A program made the position numbers and the translations under genes. From NCBI GenBank assembly GCA_016869875.1, contig VGDE01000004.1, forward strand, positions 1-54,228: a stretch of DNA of 54,228 nucleotides, written 5' to 3'. Numbering within the stretch: the first letter of the stretch is position 1; every line of letters starts with the position of its first letter. Positions 36,492-43,964 of the stretch are shown here, one piece after another. Below the pieces are notes generated by a model. The model searched no databases, had not been told where the DNA came from, and saw only the letters and a list, made by a program, of their open reading frames with translations. This DNA comes from Alphaproteobacteria bacterium. Lineage in GTDB: Bacteria > Pseudomonadota > Alphaproteobacteria > Rhodobacterales > Rhodobacteraceae.

Positions 36492-37814
36492 TTAGGCCAG
36501 AAGGCGGCCCAGCATTTCGCCCAACTCAAAGGGACGGACAGGTTTTTCAAGCAGGTCCACCCCCATCGCTGCGCAGGTGCGCGCGATCTGCGGGTCACGG
36601 TGGGCGGTGATCATCACCGCCGGCACCGGACGGTCCGAAACGGCCCTCAACGATTCGATGGCCTGAACCCCGGTGTCGCCGTTTTCCAGGTGATAGTCCG
36701 CCAGAATGACATCGGGCGGCTCTTCCCCCATGGTCGCCAGCGCCTCCGCCGTGCCGCCGGCCATGCGCGGCACCATGCCCAGCCTGTCGCGCAGGATCAT
36801 CTCGTATCCGCGGCGCATGTCGGCGTCGTTCTCGACCACCAGCGCCACGCGACCGCGAAGGGTCAGCGTCGCCGGATCGCGCGGCCGGGCGGGCTGCGGC
36901 ACGCCATCCTCGACCAGGGGCAGGCCGACCCGAAAGACCGTGCCGCGCATCGCCTCCGAGTTCAGGCTCAGCGGGTGGCCCAGCTTGGCGCAGGCGCGCC
37001 GGACGATCGACAGGCCCAGCCCCATTCCGGGCGTGCCGGCATCATGGGTCAACCGCTGGAACTCGTCAAAGATGCGGTTGCGGTCCACGGCCGGAATGCC
37101 CATGCCGGTGTCATACACGCAGAGCCAGCACATCCCGCCCCGTCGACGCGCGCCCACGCTGACGCCGCCCCGCTGCGTGTACTTGATGGCATTCGACACC
37201 AGGTTCTGCGCGATCCGGCGCAGAAAGACCGGGTCGCTTTCCACCACGGCACCCGTGGGCATGAAGGTCAGGCGCAGTTCCTTGGCTTCGGCCAGGGGCG
37301 CGTATTCGGCCGCCAGCCGACGGAACAGATCGTCCAGAACGACCGGCTGGCGGTTGAATTCGATCCGCTGGCTGTCCAGCCGCGAAATGTCGAGGACCGC
37401 GTGCATCAGCTGCTCGACCGATTCGAAGGCGCTGCCAAGGCGGTCCGTCAGCTCGGTCTGGTGGTCATCCATCGGCGTGTCGGCCAGTGCCGACAGAAAC
37501 AGCCGGGCCGCCGACAGGGGTTGCAGCAGATCGTGGCTGGCCGCGCGCAGGAATCGGGTCTTGGACCGGTTCGCCTCTTCGGCCGAGGCGCGGGCGACGG
37601 CCAGTTCGCGGTTCCTTTGCGACAGGTCGGCCATGGCGCGCTCCAGATCGCGGGTGCGGGCCAGCACCTCCTGCTCCAGCGCGACGGCCGCCTGGAACAT
37701 CGACCAGGCCGAGCCGCGCGATTCCTCCAGCCGGTCAATCCGGTCGATCAGGACCTTGTTGATCCGCTTCAGCTTTTCGACCTGCCGCGCGGGCGGGTCG
37801 TCGTCACGCAGCAT
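36492..37814 (-). CDS. Soluble hybrid sensor histidine kinase/response regulator (NahK/ErcS-like)
   Basis: The 440-residue protein has no membrane helix. Residues 10-90 form a coiled coil, followed by the phosphoacceptor histidine 94 in FLRAASHDLLQPLSAARLFL and the ATPase domain (NLVSNAIKYT, DTGMGIP, GMGLGLSIVRRACAKLG). A C-terminal receiver domain has aspartate 373 in VILADYHL and the KP pair in LLEKPVRP. The ASHDLLQPL type of H box and the domain order match the Pseudomonas aeruginosa NahK/ErcS-like kinases. It overlaps the FIST gene by 11 bases. The usual reading is that the FIST protein senses and the kinase relays to a regulator; the LuxR-type regulator two genes upstream is the obvious target. 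Confidence 0.9.
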   Translation of the reverse strand: MLRDDDPPARQVEKLKRINKVLIDRIDRLEESRGSAWSMFQAAVALEQEVLARTRDLERAMADLSQRNRELAVARASAEEANRSKTRFLRAASHDLLQPLSAARLFLSALADTPMDDHQTELTDRLGSAFESVEQLMHAVLDISRLDSQRIEFNRQPVVLDDLFRRLAAEYAPLAEAKELRLTFMPTGAVVESDPVFLRRIAQNLVSNAIKYTQRGGVSVGARRRGGMCWLCVYDTGMGIPAVDRNRIFDEFQRLTHDAGTPGMGLGLSIVRRACAKLGHPLSLNSEAMRGTVFRVGLPLVEDGVPQPARPRDPATLTLRGRVALVVENDADMRRGYEMILRDRLGMVPRMAGGTAEALATMGEEPPDVILADYHLENGDTGVQAIESLRAVSDRPVPAVMITAHRDPQIARTCAAMGVDLLEKPVRPFELGEMLGRLLA

Positions 37815-38976
37815 GGCTGTCCCCGCTGGCAGGGGGCGGCGGTTCCATGAAGGCCAGGCCCACGAAGGTCTGGTTCACATGCATGCCGCTGTGCTGTTCG
37901 CCATAGGTGTTGAAGCCCGCGACCCGGTGCCGCCGGAACAGGTCCGACATGCGTCCGGTCAACCCCGCGCGTTCCAGCGCCAGGCGCCGCAGGATGCAGT
38001 CAAAGCCCAGCACCATCAGGGGCGGCCGGGGCAGGTTCTCCAAGGCGTCGGAAAATCCTTGGGTCATGTCCTCGGCCCGGCCAAGGGTCAGCACCGTGCC
38101 GGTGTCGATGGCCGACATCAGCGACAGGCCTCCGTCGTCGGTGATGGCACTGATGGCGCGGACATGGTGGCGCCGTCCCATCCGCAGCAGCAGCGGGTGG
38201 CGCGCGAATTCGCCCGGCGTCAGGGCGTCGGGCGAAAGGCCGGTCAGCCGCGCGTATTCGGCCGCCGCGGGTTCCGCATTCAGTTCAAGGATGCGACGTT
38301 TCTCGGGGATGGCCGCGGTCACCACCGCGCGGGTCGGCGTGGGGCTGAAATGGGCAAAGGTCACCTCGGACACGGCCAGATCGGTTTCCACCAGAACAAA
38401 GACGGCGACGTTCGACTGCACTCGCGACCCCGCCAGCAGCGTGGTGTGCCGGAAGTCCAGGCCGTCCCCGGCCGAGCCGCCCAGCACCGGGACCGAGGGC
38501 AGCGCCGCGTCCAGCGTGGCCACCAGCGCGTCCTCCTGCCCCGACAGGCCATCGACCAGCAGCAGGCCGAACAGGCTGCGCGCGGGGTCGGGGGCAAAGT
38601 CCTGGTGCATTCGCCGCAGGGCCGTCATCCATTCCGACACCGGCAGCGAGGCTAGGTTCGGCAGCGTGATCGCACGGGCGCGGAAATGACGCATGGGGAA
38701 GCCGATCGCCACGATACTGTCCGAGGCATATCCCCCGGGTCCGATCTCTCCGGCGGACGAGCAGCCCACAACGACGCAGCCTGTCGGCAGTTCGCCCGAC
38801 AGCGCGGCATCCAGCGCGGCCAGTTCCTCGCCTTGGGCCCCGAACAGCAGCACCAGTGCCGGATTGGTGCCGCGCAGGCCGTCCAGCAGGGTCGGGACCG
38901 GATCGGCCCCGCCGCGGTCGGCCTGCACAGCCACCGGCCCGGATGCGCCCTCCTTCGCAGCCGGGTCGGTATCCAT
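37804..38976 (-). CDS. FIST-domain sensor protein (NosP-like)
   Basis: The 390-residue protein contains FIST_N (roughly residues 30-230, with VVVGCSSAGEIGPGGY and PVLGGSAGDGLDF) and FIST_C (roughly 235-380, with LMSAIDTGTVLTLGRAEDM and VLGFDCILRRL, ending GEQHSGMHVNQTFVGLAF). No signal peptide or membrane helix is seen, so it is cytoplasmic. In P. aeruginosa the FIST protein NosP (PA1975), encoded beside kinase NahK (PA1976) near the exa/pqq genes, binds heme and responds to nitric oxide. Here the same pair lies beside the PQQ genes. Whether the ligand is nitric oxide, heme or an alcohol-derived signal cannot be read from sequence. It overlaps both neighbouring genes. Confidence 0.88.
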   Translation of the reverse strand: MDTDPAAKEGASGPVAVQADRGGADPVPTLLDGLRGTNPALVLLFGAQGEELAALDAALSGELPTGCVVVGCSSAGEIGPGGYASDSIVAIGFPMRHFRARAITLPNLASLPVSEWMTALRRMHQDFAPDPARSLFGLLLVDGLSGQEDALVATLDAALPSVPVLGGSAGDGLDFRHTTLLAGSRVQSNVAVFVLVETDLAVSEVTFAHFSPTPTRAVVTAAIPEKRRILELNAEPAAAEYARLTGLSPDALTPGEFARHPLLLRMGRRHHVRAISAITDDGGLSLMSAIDTGTVLTLGRAEDMTQGFSDALENLPRPPLMVLGFDCILRRLALERAGLTGRMSDLFRRHRVAGFNTYGEQHSGMHVNQTFVGLAFMEPPPPASGDSHAA

Positions 38977-39683
38977 CAGCCGGCCTCGAACAGCCGGACC
39001 GAGTTCGCCAGCAGCACCGCCTGCGTGCGGCGGCGCGCGTTGATCTTGGACATGATCGCCGTGATGTGGGTCTTGACCGTGGCCTCCGCGATCGACAGCT
39101 CGTAGCTGATTTCCTTGTTGGCCTTGCCCTGGCAGATCAGCCGCAGGATCTTCATCTGCTGCGGGGTCAGCGAGGCAAAGCGACGCGCCAGTTCAGCCTT
39201 GGCCTCGTCGCCGGCATCGTCCTGATCCGGCTGGTAACAGTCGGGGGTGACGTGCTCTCCCTCCCACATGCGGCGCAGGCTGTCGACCAGCGCCTCGCGC
39301 GACAGAGACTTGCTGATATAGCCCTGCGCCCCCGCCGCCATCGCGGCCGAGATCATTGCGCCCTCGAGATCGGCCGAGATCATGGTGATCGGCACGCCCG
39401 GCAGCTGCCGGCGCAGCGTCACGATCCCTTCGGCCCCGCGCGCATCCGGCAGGTTGAGGTCAAGGATCACGGCATCGGGCGCACCCTGCATGCGGATCTG
39501 TTCGACGGCGGCCCCCAGGCTGCGGGCCGTCCGGACATTCTTCAGCCCGAAACTGATCTTCAGCGTCAGTGCCAGCGCGTCGCACATCAGCGGGTGATCG
39601 TCCACGATCAGAATCTCGCGCACCTGGTCGGCGGTGGGTCGCGGTGACGTCACAGGACGCGCCTGCATGGCGGCTGCGGTCAT
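38976..39683 (-). CDS. LuxR-type response regulator (FlhR/ErdR-like)
   Basis: The 235-residue protein has a receiver domain (ILIVDDHPLMCDALALTL, phosphoacceptor aspartate 75 in VILDLNLPD, and a SKSLSREALVDSL end) and a C-terminal LuxR helix-turn-helix (LTPQQMKILRLICQGKANKE, then AEATVKTHITAIMSKINARR). This type controls PQQ-dependent alcohol oxidation and C1 genes in related organisms (FlhR in Paracoccus, ErdR/AgmR types in Pseudomonas). It is the first gene of the operon with the FIST protein and hybrid kinase, whose start overlaps its stop by one base. The start at 39683 is preceded by GGGAGGAATGCC. A palindromic site lies about 100 bases upstream, possibly its own binding site. Confidence 0.9.
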   Translation of the reverse strand: MTAAAMQARPVTSPRPTADQVREILIVDDHPLMCDALALTLKISFGLKNVRTARSLGAAVEQIRMQGAPDAVILDLNLPDARGAEGIVTLRRQLPGVPITMISADLEGAMISAAMAAGAQGYISKSLSREALVDSLRRMWEGEHVTPDCYQPDQDDAGDEAKAELARRFASLTPQQMKILRLICQGKANKEISYELSIAEATVKTHITAIMSKINARRRTQAVLLANSVRLFEAG

Positions 39684-39783
39684 GGCATTCCTCCCTGAGT
39701 TCCTCCGGCCGGCCCCCCTCCTCCGGGAGGCGACCTTGGAGATCACTTTAGGATGGCCTGCACGTAAAGCAAGCGTGATCCTG

Positions 39784-39795
39784 CGACGAAAGTCG
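39784..39795. promoter_or_regulatory. Palindrome CGAC-GAAA-GTCG upstream of the response-regulator gene
   Basis: The site is identical over 12 bases to one at 51499-51510 and shares both arms with one at 43902-43913. It lies 101 bases upstream of the LuxR-type regulator start. It also forms a perfect hairpin CTGCGAC-GAAA-GTCGCAG (39781-39798), 19 bases past the stop of the SoxYZ-like gene, so a role in transcript ending is an alternative. Confidence 0.42.
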
Positions 39796-39816
39796 CAGCG
39801 GAATGCGCTTGTGCGG

Positions 39817-40596
39817 TCAGCCGCCGGCCTCGGCGAAGGTCTGGTCCCAGATGTTGCCGTCGGTATCCTCGACATGGACATGGATCGGCTGCCCGTTCGG
39901 GACATAGGCGAACCGAAACACCGGGTCCTCGCTGATGGAGATGCCCGCCGCCATGGTGAACAGCGGCTCGTCGCCCTGGCGCACCTCAAGCCGGTCGATG
40001 AAATGGGCCGGGATGTTCAGCAGCGTCACCTGGTCGCGCTGAAGGCCCGAAAAGTTCGGGTGCCGGATCATCAGCGTGCCGATCTGGCGACCTTCTTCCG
40101 CGGTGCTGCGCCAGCGCATCTGGCCCATCGTCTCGCGGACTGCGGCCATGTCCTTGCCCGCCGGTGCCGAACAGCCCCCCGCCGCCCGGACAAAGCGTCC
40201 GGCCATGACGGGGGCGCCGTCCTCCTGCAGGGCGATCGCGCGGACGTCGGAATAGCTGTCGACGCGGACCCGCACCTCGAAATCCAGGGGCATCAGGGCG
40301 GGGCCAAAGGTGTATTGGGCCGCAACGGGGGCGGGATTTTCGTCCACGACCAGCGTCAGCGCCTGAACCGCCGCAGCCCCCGGGGGCTGGGTCAGGCGGA
40401 CCGGCACAATGGCGGCCTCATGGGCGCGGAAGGGCGCCTCCAGGTCCAGCACCGCCGGATCGACCGGCGGCTCGGCGTCCAGCCCGATGACCGAGACCCG
40501 CAGGTCGTCCCAGGTCGGCGAAGGTTGCAGCGGGTTGTCCTGCGCCAATGCCGGCGCGGCCAGCATGATCGTCAGGGCGGTCAGCCAGGTCCTCAT
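39817..40596 (-). CDS. Quinoprotein dehydrogenase-associated SoxYZ-like carrier
   Basis: The 259-residue periplasmic protein has a signal peptide (residues 1-18, ending PALA), then a SoxY-like domain containing FRAHEAAIVPVRLTQPPGA and the carrier-arm-like AGGCSAPAGKDM segment, and a SoxZ-like domain with IGTLMIRHPNFSGLQRDQVT, NIPAHFIDRLEV and a C-terminal YVPNGQPIHVHVEDTDGNIW. This fused form is known to co-occur with PQQ dehydrogenases. Its job is not settled; a sulfur-carrier mechanism is doubtful and a role in the quinoprotein relay is usually proposed. It follows pqqE after three bases, so it is the last gene of the pqq operon. Confidence 0.88.
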   Translation of the reverse strand: MRTWLTALTIMLAAPALAQDNPLQPSPTWDDLRVSVIGLDAEPPVDPAVLDLEAPFRAHEAAIVPVRLTQPPGAAAVQALTLVVDENPAPVAAQYTFGPALMPLDFEVRVRVDSYSDVRAIALQEDGAPVMAGRFVRAAGGCSAPAGKDMAAVRETMGQMRWRSTAEEGRQIGTLMIRHPNFSGLQRDQVTLLNIPAHFIDRLEVRQGDEPLFTMAAGISISEDPVFRFAYVPNGQPIHVHVEDTDGNIWDQTFAEAGG

Positions 40597-40599
40597 CCC

Positions 40600-41736
40600 T
40601 TATCCTCCCTTGTTCATCCTCCGATAGACAAACTCCGTGGTCGTGGCGTCGGCATCTGCCTCGGCCCGCGCCACCACCTGCGCGTGCAGCGGCGATTTCG
40701 AACAGACGGGATCGGTCGCGCGCGCATCCCCCGCCAGGGCCATGGCCTGGCAGCGGCATCCGCCAAAGTCCACTACCTTGCGCTCGCAGCCTTGGCAGGG
40801 TTCCGGCATCCAGGCCGTGCCGCGGAACGCGTTGAAGCTGTCGGACAAGTGCCAGATGTCCGACAGGCTGCGGTCGCGCACGTTCTCAAAGCGCATCCAG
40901 GTGATGGACTGGGCCGCATGGCAGGGCAGGACCGTCCCGTCCGGCCCGATGTTCAGCCCGGTCGAGCCCCAGCCCCCCATGCAGGCCTTGGGATAAACGG
41001 CATGGTGGTCGGCCGGCACATAGTCGATGACCATCCGCCCGCGCAGGCGCACCCGCCCCTCGTTCACGATCTGGCGGGCAAAGACCGCCTGTTCGCGGGT
41101 GGGCATCAACGCCTTGCGGTTCAGGTCGGCCCAGCCGTGGAACTGCACCGTCGCCACCTCGATCCGCCGGGCGCCCAGACGCTCGGCCAGTTCCAGCATG
41201 TCGGGCAGGCGCTCCATGTTCTGGCGGTGGACGACGGCGTTGATGGTCAGGGGAAAGCCGATCTCGGCCACCCATTCCGCAAAACCCATCTTCTTGTCCC
41301 ACGACCCCGGATGCCCGCTGATCCGGTCGGCCATGTCGGGGCGGATGCCCTGCAACGACAGCTGGACGTGGTCGACGCCTGCGCGGTCCAGCTCCTCCAG
41401 CCGCGCGCGGGTGATGCCGATCCCCGAGGTGATCAGGTTCACATAAAGGCCCGCATCCCGCGCATGGGCCACGATCTGCGCGAGATCGCGCCGCGCACCC
41501 GGCTCGCCCCCCGAAATGTGGACCTGCAGCACGCCCAGATCGGCGGCCTCGCGAAAGACGCGGCCCCAGTCGTCGGCCGACAGTTCGGACCCTGCGCGCA
41601 CCAGTTCGACCGGATTCGAGCAGTAGGGGCAGGCCAGCGGACAGCGATGCGTGACCTCGGCCAGCATGGCCATGGGCAGGCCGGGGGTGACGGGGTTGCC
41701 GTCCAGGTCGCGCGGCTGGTGGCTCAGGTCCTTCAT
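40600..41736 (-). CDS. pqqE: PQQ biosynthesis radical SAM enzyme PqqE
   Basis: The 378-residue protein has the radical SAM cluster motif EVTHRCPLACPYCSNP (cysteines 32, 36 and 39) and a C-terminal SPASM region with auxiliary-cluster cysteines in KACMGGWGSTG, LPCHAAQ, CQGCERKVVDFGGCRCQ and VCSKSP. PqqE forms the carbon-carbon bond between glutamate and tyrosine of the peptide PqqA, with PqqD as chaperone. The start overlaps the pqqD stop as ATGA. The length matches the family (about 380). It is followed immediately by the SoxYZ-like gene. Confidence 0.97.
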   Translation of the reverse strand: MKDLSHQPRDLDGNPVTPGLPMAMLAEVTHRCPLACPYCSNPVELVRAGSELSADDWGRVFREAADLGVLQVHISGGEPGARRDLAQIVAHARDAGLYVNLITSGIGITRARLEELDRAGVDHVQLSLQGIRPDMADRISGHPGSWDKKMGFAEWVAEIGFPLTINAVVHRQNMERLPDMLELAERLGARRIEVATVQFHGWADLNRKALMPTREQAVFARQIVNEGRVRLRGRMVIDYVPADHHAVYPKACMGGWGSTGLNIGPDGTVLPCHAAQSITWMRFENVRDRSLSDIWHLSDSFNAFRGTAWMPEPCQGCERKVVDFGGCRCQAMALAGDARATDPVCSKSPLHAQVVARAEADADATTTEFVYRRMNKGG

Positions 41737-42026
41737 GTCGGGTCCTTCACGAAAACCATGCGACGTTCGATCAGCCCGGTCAGGAAATCGCGCACGTCGC
41801 CGGCGATCTGTTCCTCGGGCGCCTGATAGCGGGCAGCCAGACCCGCCACGATGGCCGCCATGCTGCGCGACCCGTCCAGTTCGCCCAGGATCGCTTCGCC
41901 GATCTGGTCCAGCTGCATCGCCCGCTCGGGCGCCTGCAGCACGCGGATGCCGCGCACGCGGTCGCCCTGCAGCCGCACGCCGCGCGGCAGATAGGGCACG
42001 TCATGGGGCCCGATCAGCGGCGTCAT
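41733..42026 (-). CDS. pqqD: PQQ biosynthesis peptide chaperone PqqD
   Basis: The 97-residue protein has the PqqD fold: PYLPRGVRLQGDRVRG near the N-terminus, VLQAPERAMQLDQIGEAIL and LDGSRSMAAIVAGLAARY in the winged-helix body, and DVRDFLTGLIERRMV at the C-terminus. PqqD binds PqqA and presents it to PqqE. Here it is a separate gene, not fused to PqqC. It overlaps pqqC upstream and pqqE downstream by four bases each (ATGA in both cases), so pqqC, pqqD and pqqE are translated as a coupled set. The start at 42026 is set by that overlap. Confidence 0.95.
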   Translation of the reverse strand: MTPLIGPHDVPYLPRGVRLQGDRVRGIRVLQAPERAMQLDQIGEAILGELDGSRSMAAIVAGLAARYQAPEEQIAGDVRDFLTGLIERRMVFVKDPT

Positions 42027-42775
42027 GTCCGCATCCCCCGGCCGGGGCGCCAGGCGCCGGGCGGAATGTTGCCTTCGACATAGCCATGCCACAGCGCATC
42101 CAGCTGGGCCCACAGCACGTCCGTCTTGAAGGTCAGCGCGGCAGCGGCGGCGTCCTGCTTTTCCCGCGTGTCCGCATGGGTCAGGACATAGTCGAGGCCA
42201 AACTTCACGTCCTCGGGGGCCTCCGTCAGGCGCTTCTTGAAATAGGCCAGGCTGCTGTCGTCGGCGAAGTCGTAATGGGCCAGCAGCCCCTCGATGCGCT
42301 GCGCATGGATCCTTGGCGCGAACAGCTCGGTCAGGCTGGCGGCGACCGCGTCCAGCAGCGGCATTTCCCGCACAAAGCGGACATAGGCATCGACCGCGAA
42401 CCGTGTGGCCGGCATGATGCCCGCGCCGCTGGCCACGTAATCGGGGTCCAGTCCGACCGCCTGGGCCAAGGCCAGCCAGCGGCGGATGCCGCCGCCCTCG
42501 GCCACGCCGCCGTCGTGATCCTCGATCCGCTTGCGCCAAGCGCGGCGCAGGTCCGGGTCCTCGACCCGGCTCATGAAGGCCGCGTCCTTCATCGGAATGC
42601 GGGATTGGTACATCCAGCGGTTGATGACCCAGGCCCGTACCTCGTCCGGCGTGCACTGCCCGCCATGCAGGCGCTGATGGAACGGGTGACGGTCGTGATA
42701 ACGCTCGGCCCCGATGGCGCGCAGCCGGGCCTCGAACTCCTCGCGCGATTGCGCGTCGTCCTGAATGTCCTTCAC
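42023..42775 (-). CDS. pqqC: Pyrroloquinoline-quinone synthase PqqC
   Basis: The 250-residue helical oxidase contains YHDRHPFHQRLHGGQCTPDE, VINRWMYQSRIPMKDAAFMS, EDHDGGVAEGGGIRRWLAL, and the C-terminal FKTDVLWAQLDALWHGYV. These include the conserved histidines and arginines that hold the PQQ precursor. PqqC carries out the last ring closure and eight-electron oxidation without a metal cofactor. The length is as expected. It overlaps pqqB upstream (42772-42775) and pqqD downstream, each by four bases. Confidence 0.97.
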   Translation of the reverse strand: MKDIQDDAQSREEFEARLRAIGAERYHDRHPFHQRLHGGQCTPDEVRAWVINRWMYQSRIPMKDAAFMSRVEDPDLRRAWRKRIEDHDGGVAEGGGIRRWLALAQAVGLDPDYVASGAGIMPATRFAVDAYVRFVREMPLLDAVAASLTELFAPRIHAQRIEGLLAHYDFADDSSLAYFKKRLTEAPEDVKFGLDYVLTHADTREKQDAAAAALTFKTDVLWAQLDALWHGYVEGNIPPGAWRPGRGMRT

Positions 42776-43653
42776 AGCAAGATCTCCATGCCGTCGCGGC
42801 CGATCTGCCAGCCCTGCCGCGCGGCCTCGGCCGCCTCGGCGCTGCCGGGATCGGTCAGCGGATTCGAGTTGTTCATGTGGACAAAGATGCGCTGCCCGAT
42901 GGCCGTGTCGGCCAGGGCGGGCAGCGTGTCCGTGACCGGCATGTGGCCCATGCGGCGGCCGGTCTTGCGGCCCAGGCCCATGCGGATCATCTCGTCATCG
43001 GCCCACAGGGTTCCGTCGAACAGCAGCGCATCCGCGCCCATGATGCGCCGGCGCAGCCAGTCGGGCAGTTCGGCGCAGCCGGGAATGTACAGCGCGCGCC
43101 GGCCATTGGCCTGCAGCTCGACCCCGACGGTGGTTTCGCCCATCAGGCCGGTTTCGACCACTTCGCCCTCCTGATAAAGGGGCACCTTTCCCGGGACCGC
43201 AAACAGCGTGGCCTGCACCCCGTCGGTCAGCTGGATCGTCTGGTCCAGCGCCACCGTCCGCCGCGGCACCAGGTCCGCATTGACCGCCGCCAGCATCGGG
43301 TTCGCCGCCAGCGCCTCGTGGATGGCGGCGGTGGCAAAGAGCGTGAACGCCTGGCTTTCGCGCAGGGTCAGCAGCCCGGCCACATGGTCGATGTCGCCGT
43401 TCGTCACCAGTACCGAGCGCAGCGGCATGTCGCGCGGGCCGGTCGGATGCAGCGCCGGCGTCGCCGCCATCTGGACGCGAATATCAGGTGATGCGTTCAG
43501 GATGGCCCAATCCCGCCCGTCTGCGCTGACCGCGATCGAGCTTTGGGTCAGCGGCGGGATACGACCCGCACGGGCTGCGTCGCAATTGCCGCAGCCGCAG
43601 TTCCATTGCGGCAGGCCGCCGCCGGCAGCTGCGCCCAGAATGATGATCCGCAT
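42772..43653 (-). CDS. pqqB: PQQ biosynthesis protein PqqB
   Basis: The 293-residue metallo-hydrolase-fold protein begins MRIIILGAAAGGGLPQWNCG, followed by CGNCDAARAG with the cysteines typical of PqqB, the VTNGDIDHVAGLLTLRE motif (a variant of the HxHxDH site), and a C-terminal IFVHMNNSNPLTDPGS segment. PqqB has been shown to hydroxylate a tyrosine-derived diquinone intermediate. The start at 43653 is favoured by AGGA upstream and by the family start; it lies 71 bases after the pqqA stop, with an intrinsic terminator in between. The stop overlaps pqqC by four bases. Confidence 0.96.
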   Translation of the reverse strand: MRIIILGAAAGGGLPQWNCGCGNCDAARAGRIPPLTQSSIAVSADGRDWAILNASPDIRVQMAATPALHPTGPRDMPLRSVLVTNGDIDHVAGLLTLRESQAFTLFATAAIHEALAANPMLAAVNADLVPRRTVALDQTIQLTDGVQATLFAVPGKVPLYQEGEVVETGLMGETTVGVELQANGRRALYIPGCAELPDWLRRRIMGADALLFDGTLWADDEMIRMGLGRKTGRRMGHMPVTDTLPALADTAIGQRIFVHMNNSNPLTDPGSAEAAEAARQGWQIGRDGMEILL

Positions 43654-43672
43654 TGCGTCTTCCTGACGAAAA

Positions 43673-43700
43673 GGCCCCGTCCGAGACTTCGGACGGGGCC
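43673..43700 (-). terminator. Terminator/attenuator between pqqA and pqqB
   Basis: GGCCCCGTCCG (43673-43683) and CGGACGGGGCC (43690-43700) form a perfect 11-base stem with a 6-base loop, followed on the minus strand by TTTTCGTC. It lies 24 bases after pqqA and 19 bases before pqqB. Partial termination here would give more pqqA transcript than pqqBCDE. Confidence 0.85.
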
Positions 43701-43724
43701 GCAACCTTGCCTGTCTGACAAGGC

Positions 43725-43817
43725 TCAGAACAGGACGGGTTCGTCCTCGGCCGGCGCGTACATGTTGATTTCCATGCCGCAGGCAATTTCGGTCAGGGTG
43801 GGTTTCGTCCAGGCCAT
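43725..43817 (-). CDS. pqqA: PQQ precursor peptide PqqA
   Basis: This 30-residue gene encodes the peptide precursor of PQQ. It reads MAWTKPTLTEIACGMEINMY and ends APAEDEPVLF. The invariant Glu-x-x-x-Tyr pair is glutamate 16 and tyrosine 20, the residues joined to form the cofactor. GGAGGAGCT lies just upstream of the ATG, a strong ribosome binding site fitting the high expression usual for pqqA. It is the first gene of the pqq operon and is separated from pqqB by a terminator hairpin. A CGAC-N4-GTCG palindrome lies about 85 bases upstream. Confidence 0.97.
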   Translation of the reverse strand: MAWTKPTLTEIACGMEINMYAPAEDEPVLF

Positions 43818-43901
43818 GTGAGCTCCTCCTACATGCCGTTTGCGCCAGGGATCAGAAGGCGACTGGATTTGAATGTAGTTCAGGGGCAGGATGAATCAAC
43901 C

Positions 43902-43913
43902 CGACAAAGGTCG
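43902..43913. promoter_or_regulatory. Palindrome CGAC-AAAG-GTCG in the divergent pqqA/metallohydrolase promoter region
   Basis: It lies between the divergent starts of pqqA (43817) and the zinc metallohydrolase (43965), 85 and 52 bases from them. Both 4-base arms and the 4-base spacing equal those of the sites at 39784 and 51499, and the base after the right arm (T or C, then A) is also shared. It is a candidate operator for the LuxR-type regulator. Confidence 0.45.
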
Positions 43914-43964
43914 TAAAACCGAAAGCCGTGGCCGGCATCCAAGCATTCGAGGGACAATACCGGC

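Noticed and set aside
36706..38655. Plus-strand open frames opposite the kinase and FIST genes
   Set aside because: The minus-strand genes have complete domains and overlapping junctions; the plus-strand frames are Ser/Arg-rich shadows.
39634..41826. Long plus-strand open frame of about 730 codons
   Set aside because: It is antisense to the SoxYZ-like and pqqE genes, has His/Gln/Arg-rich shadow composition and no domains.
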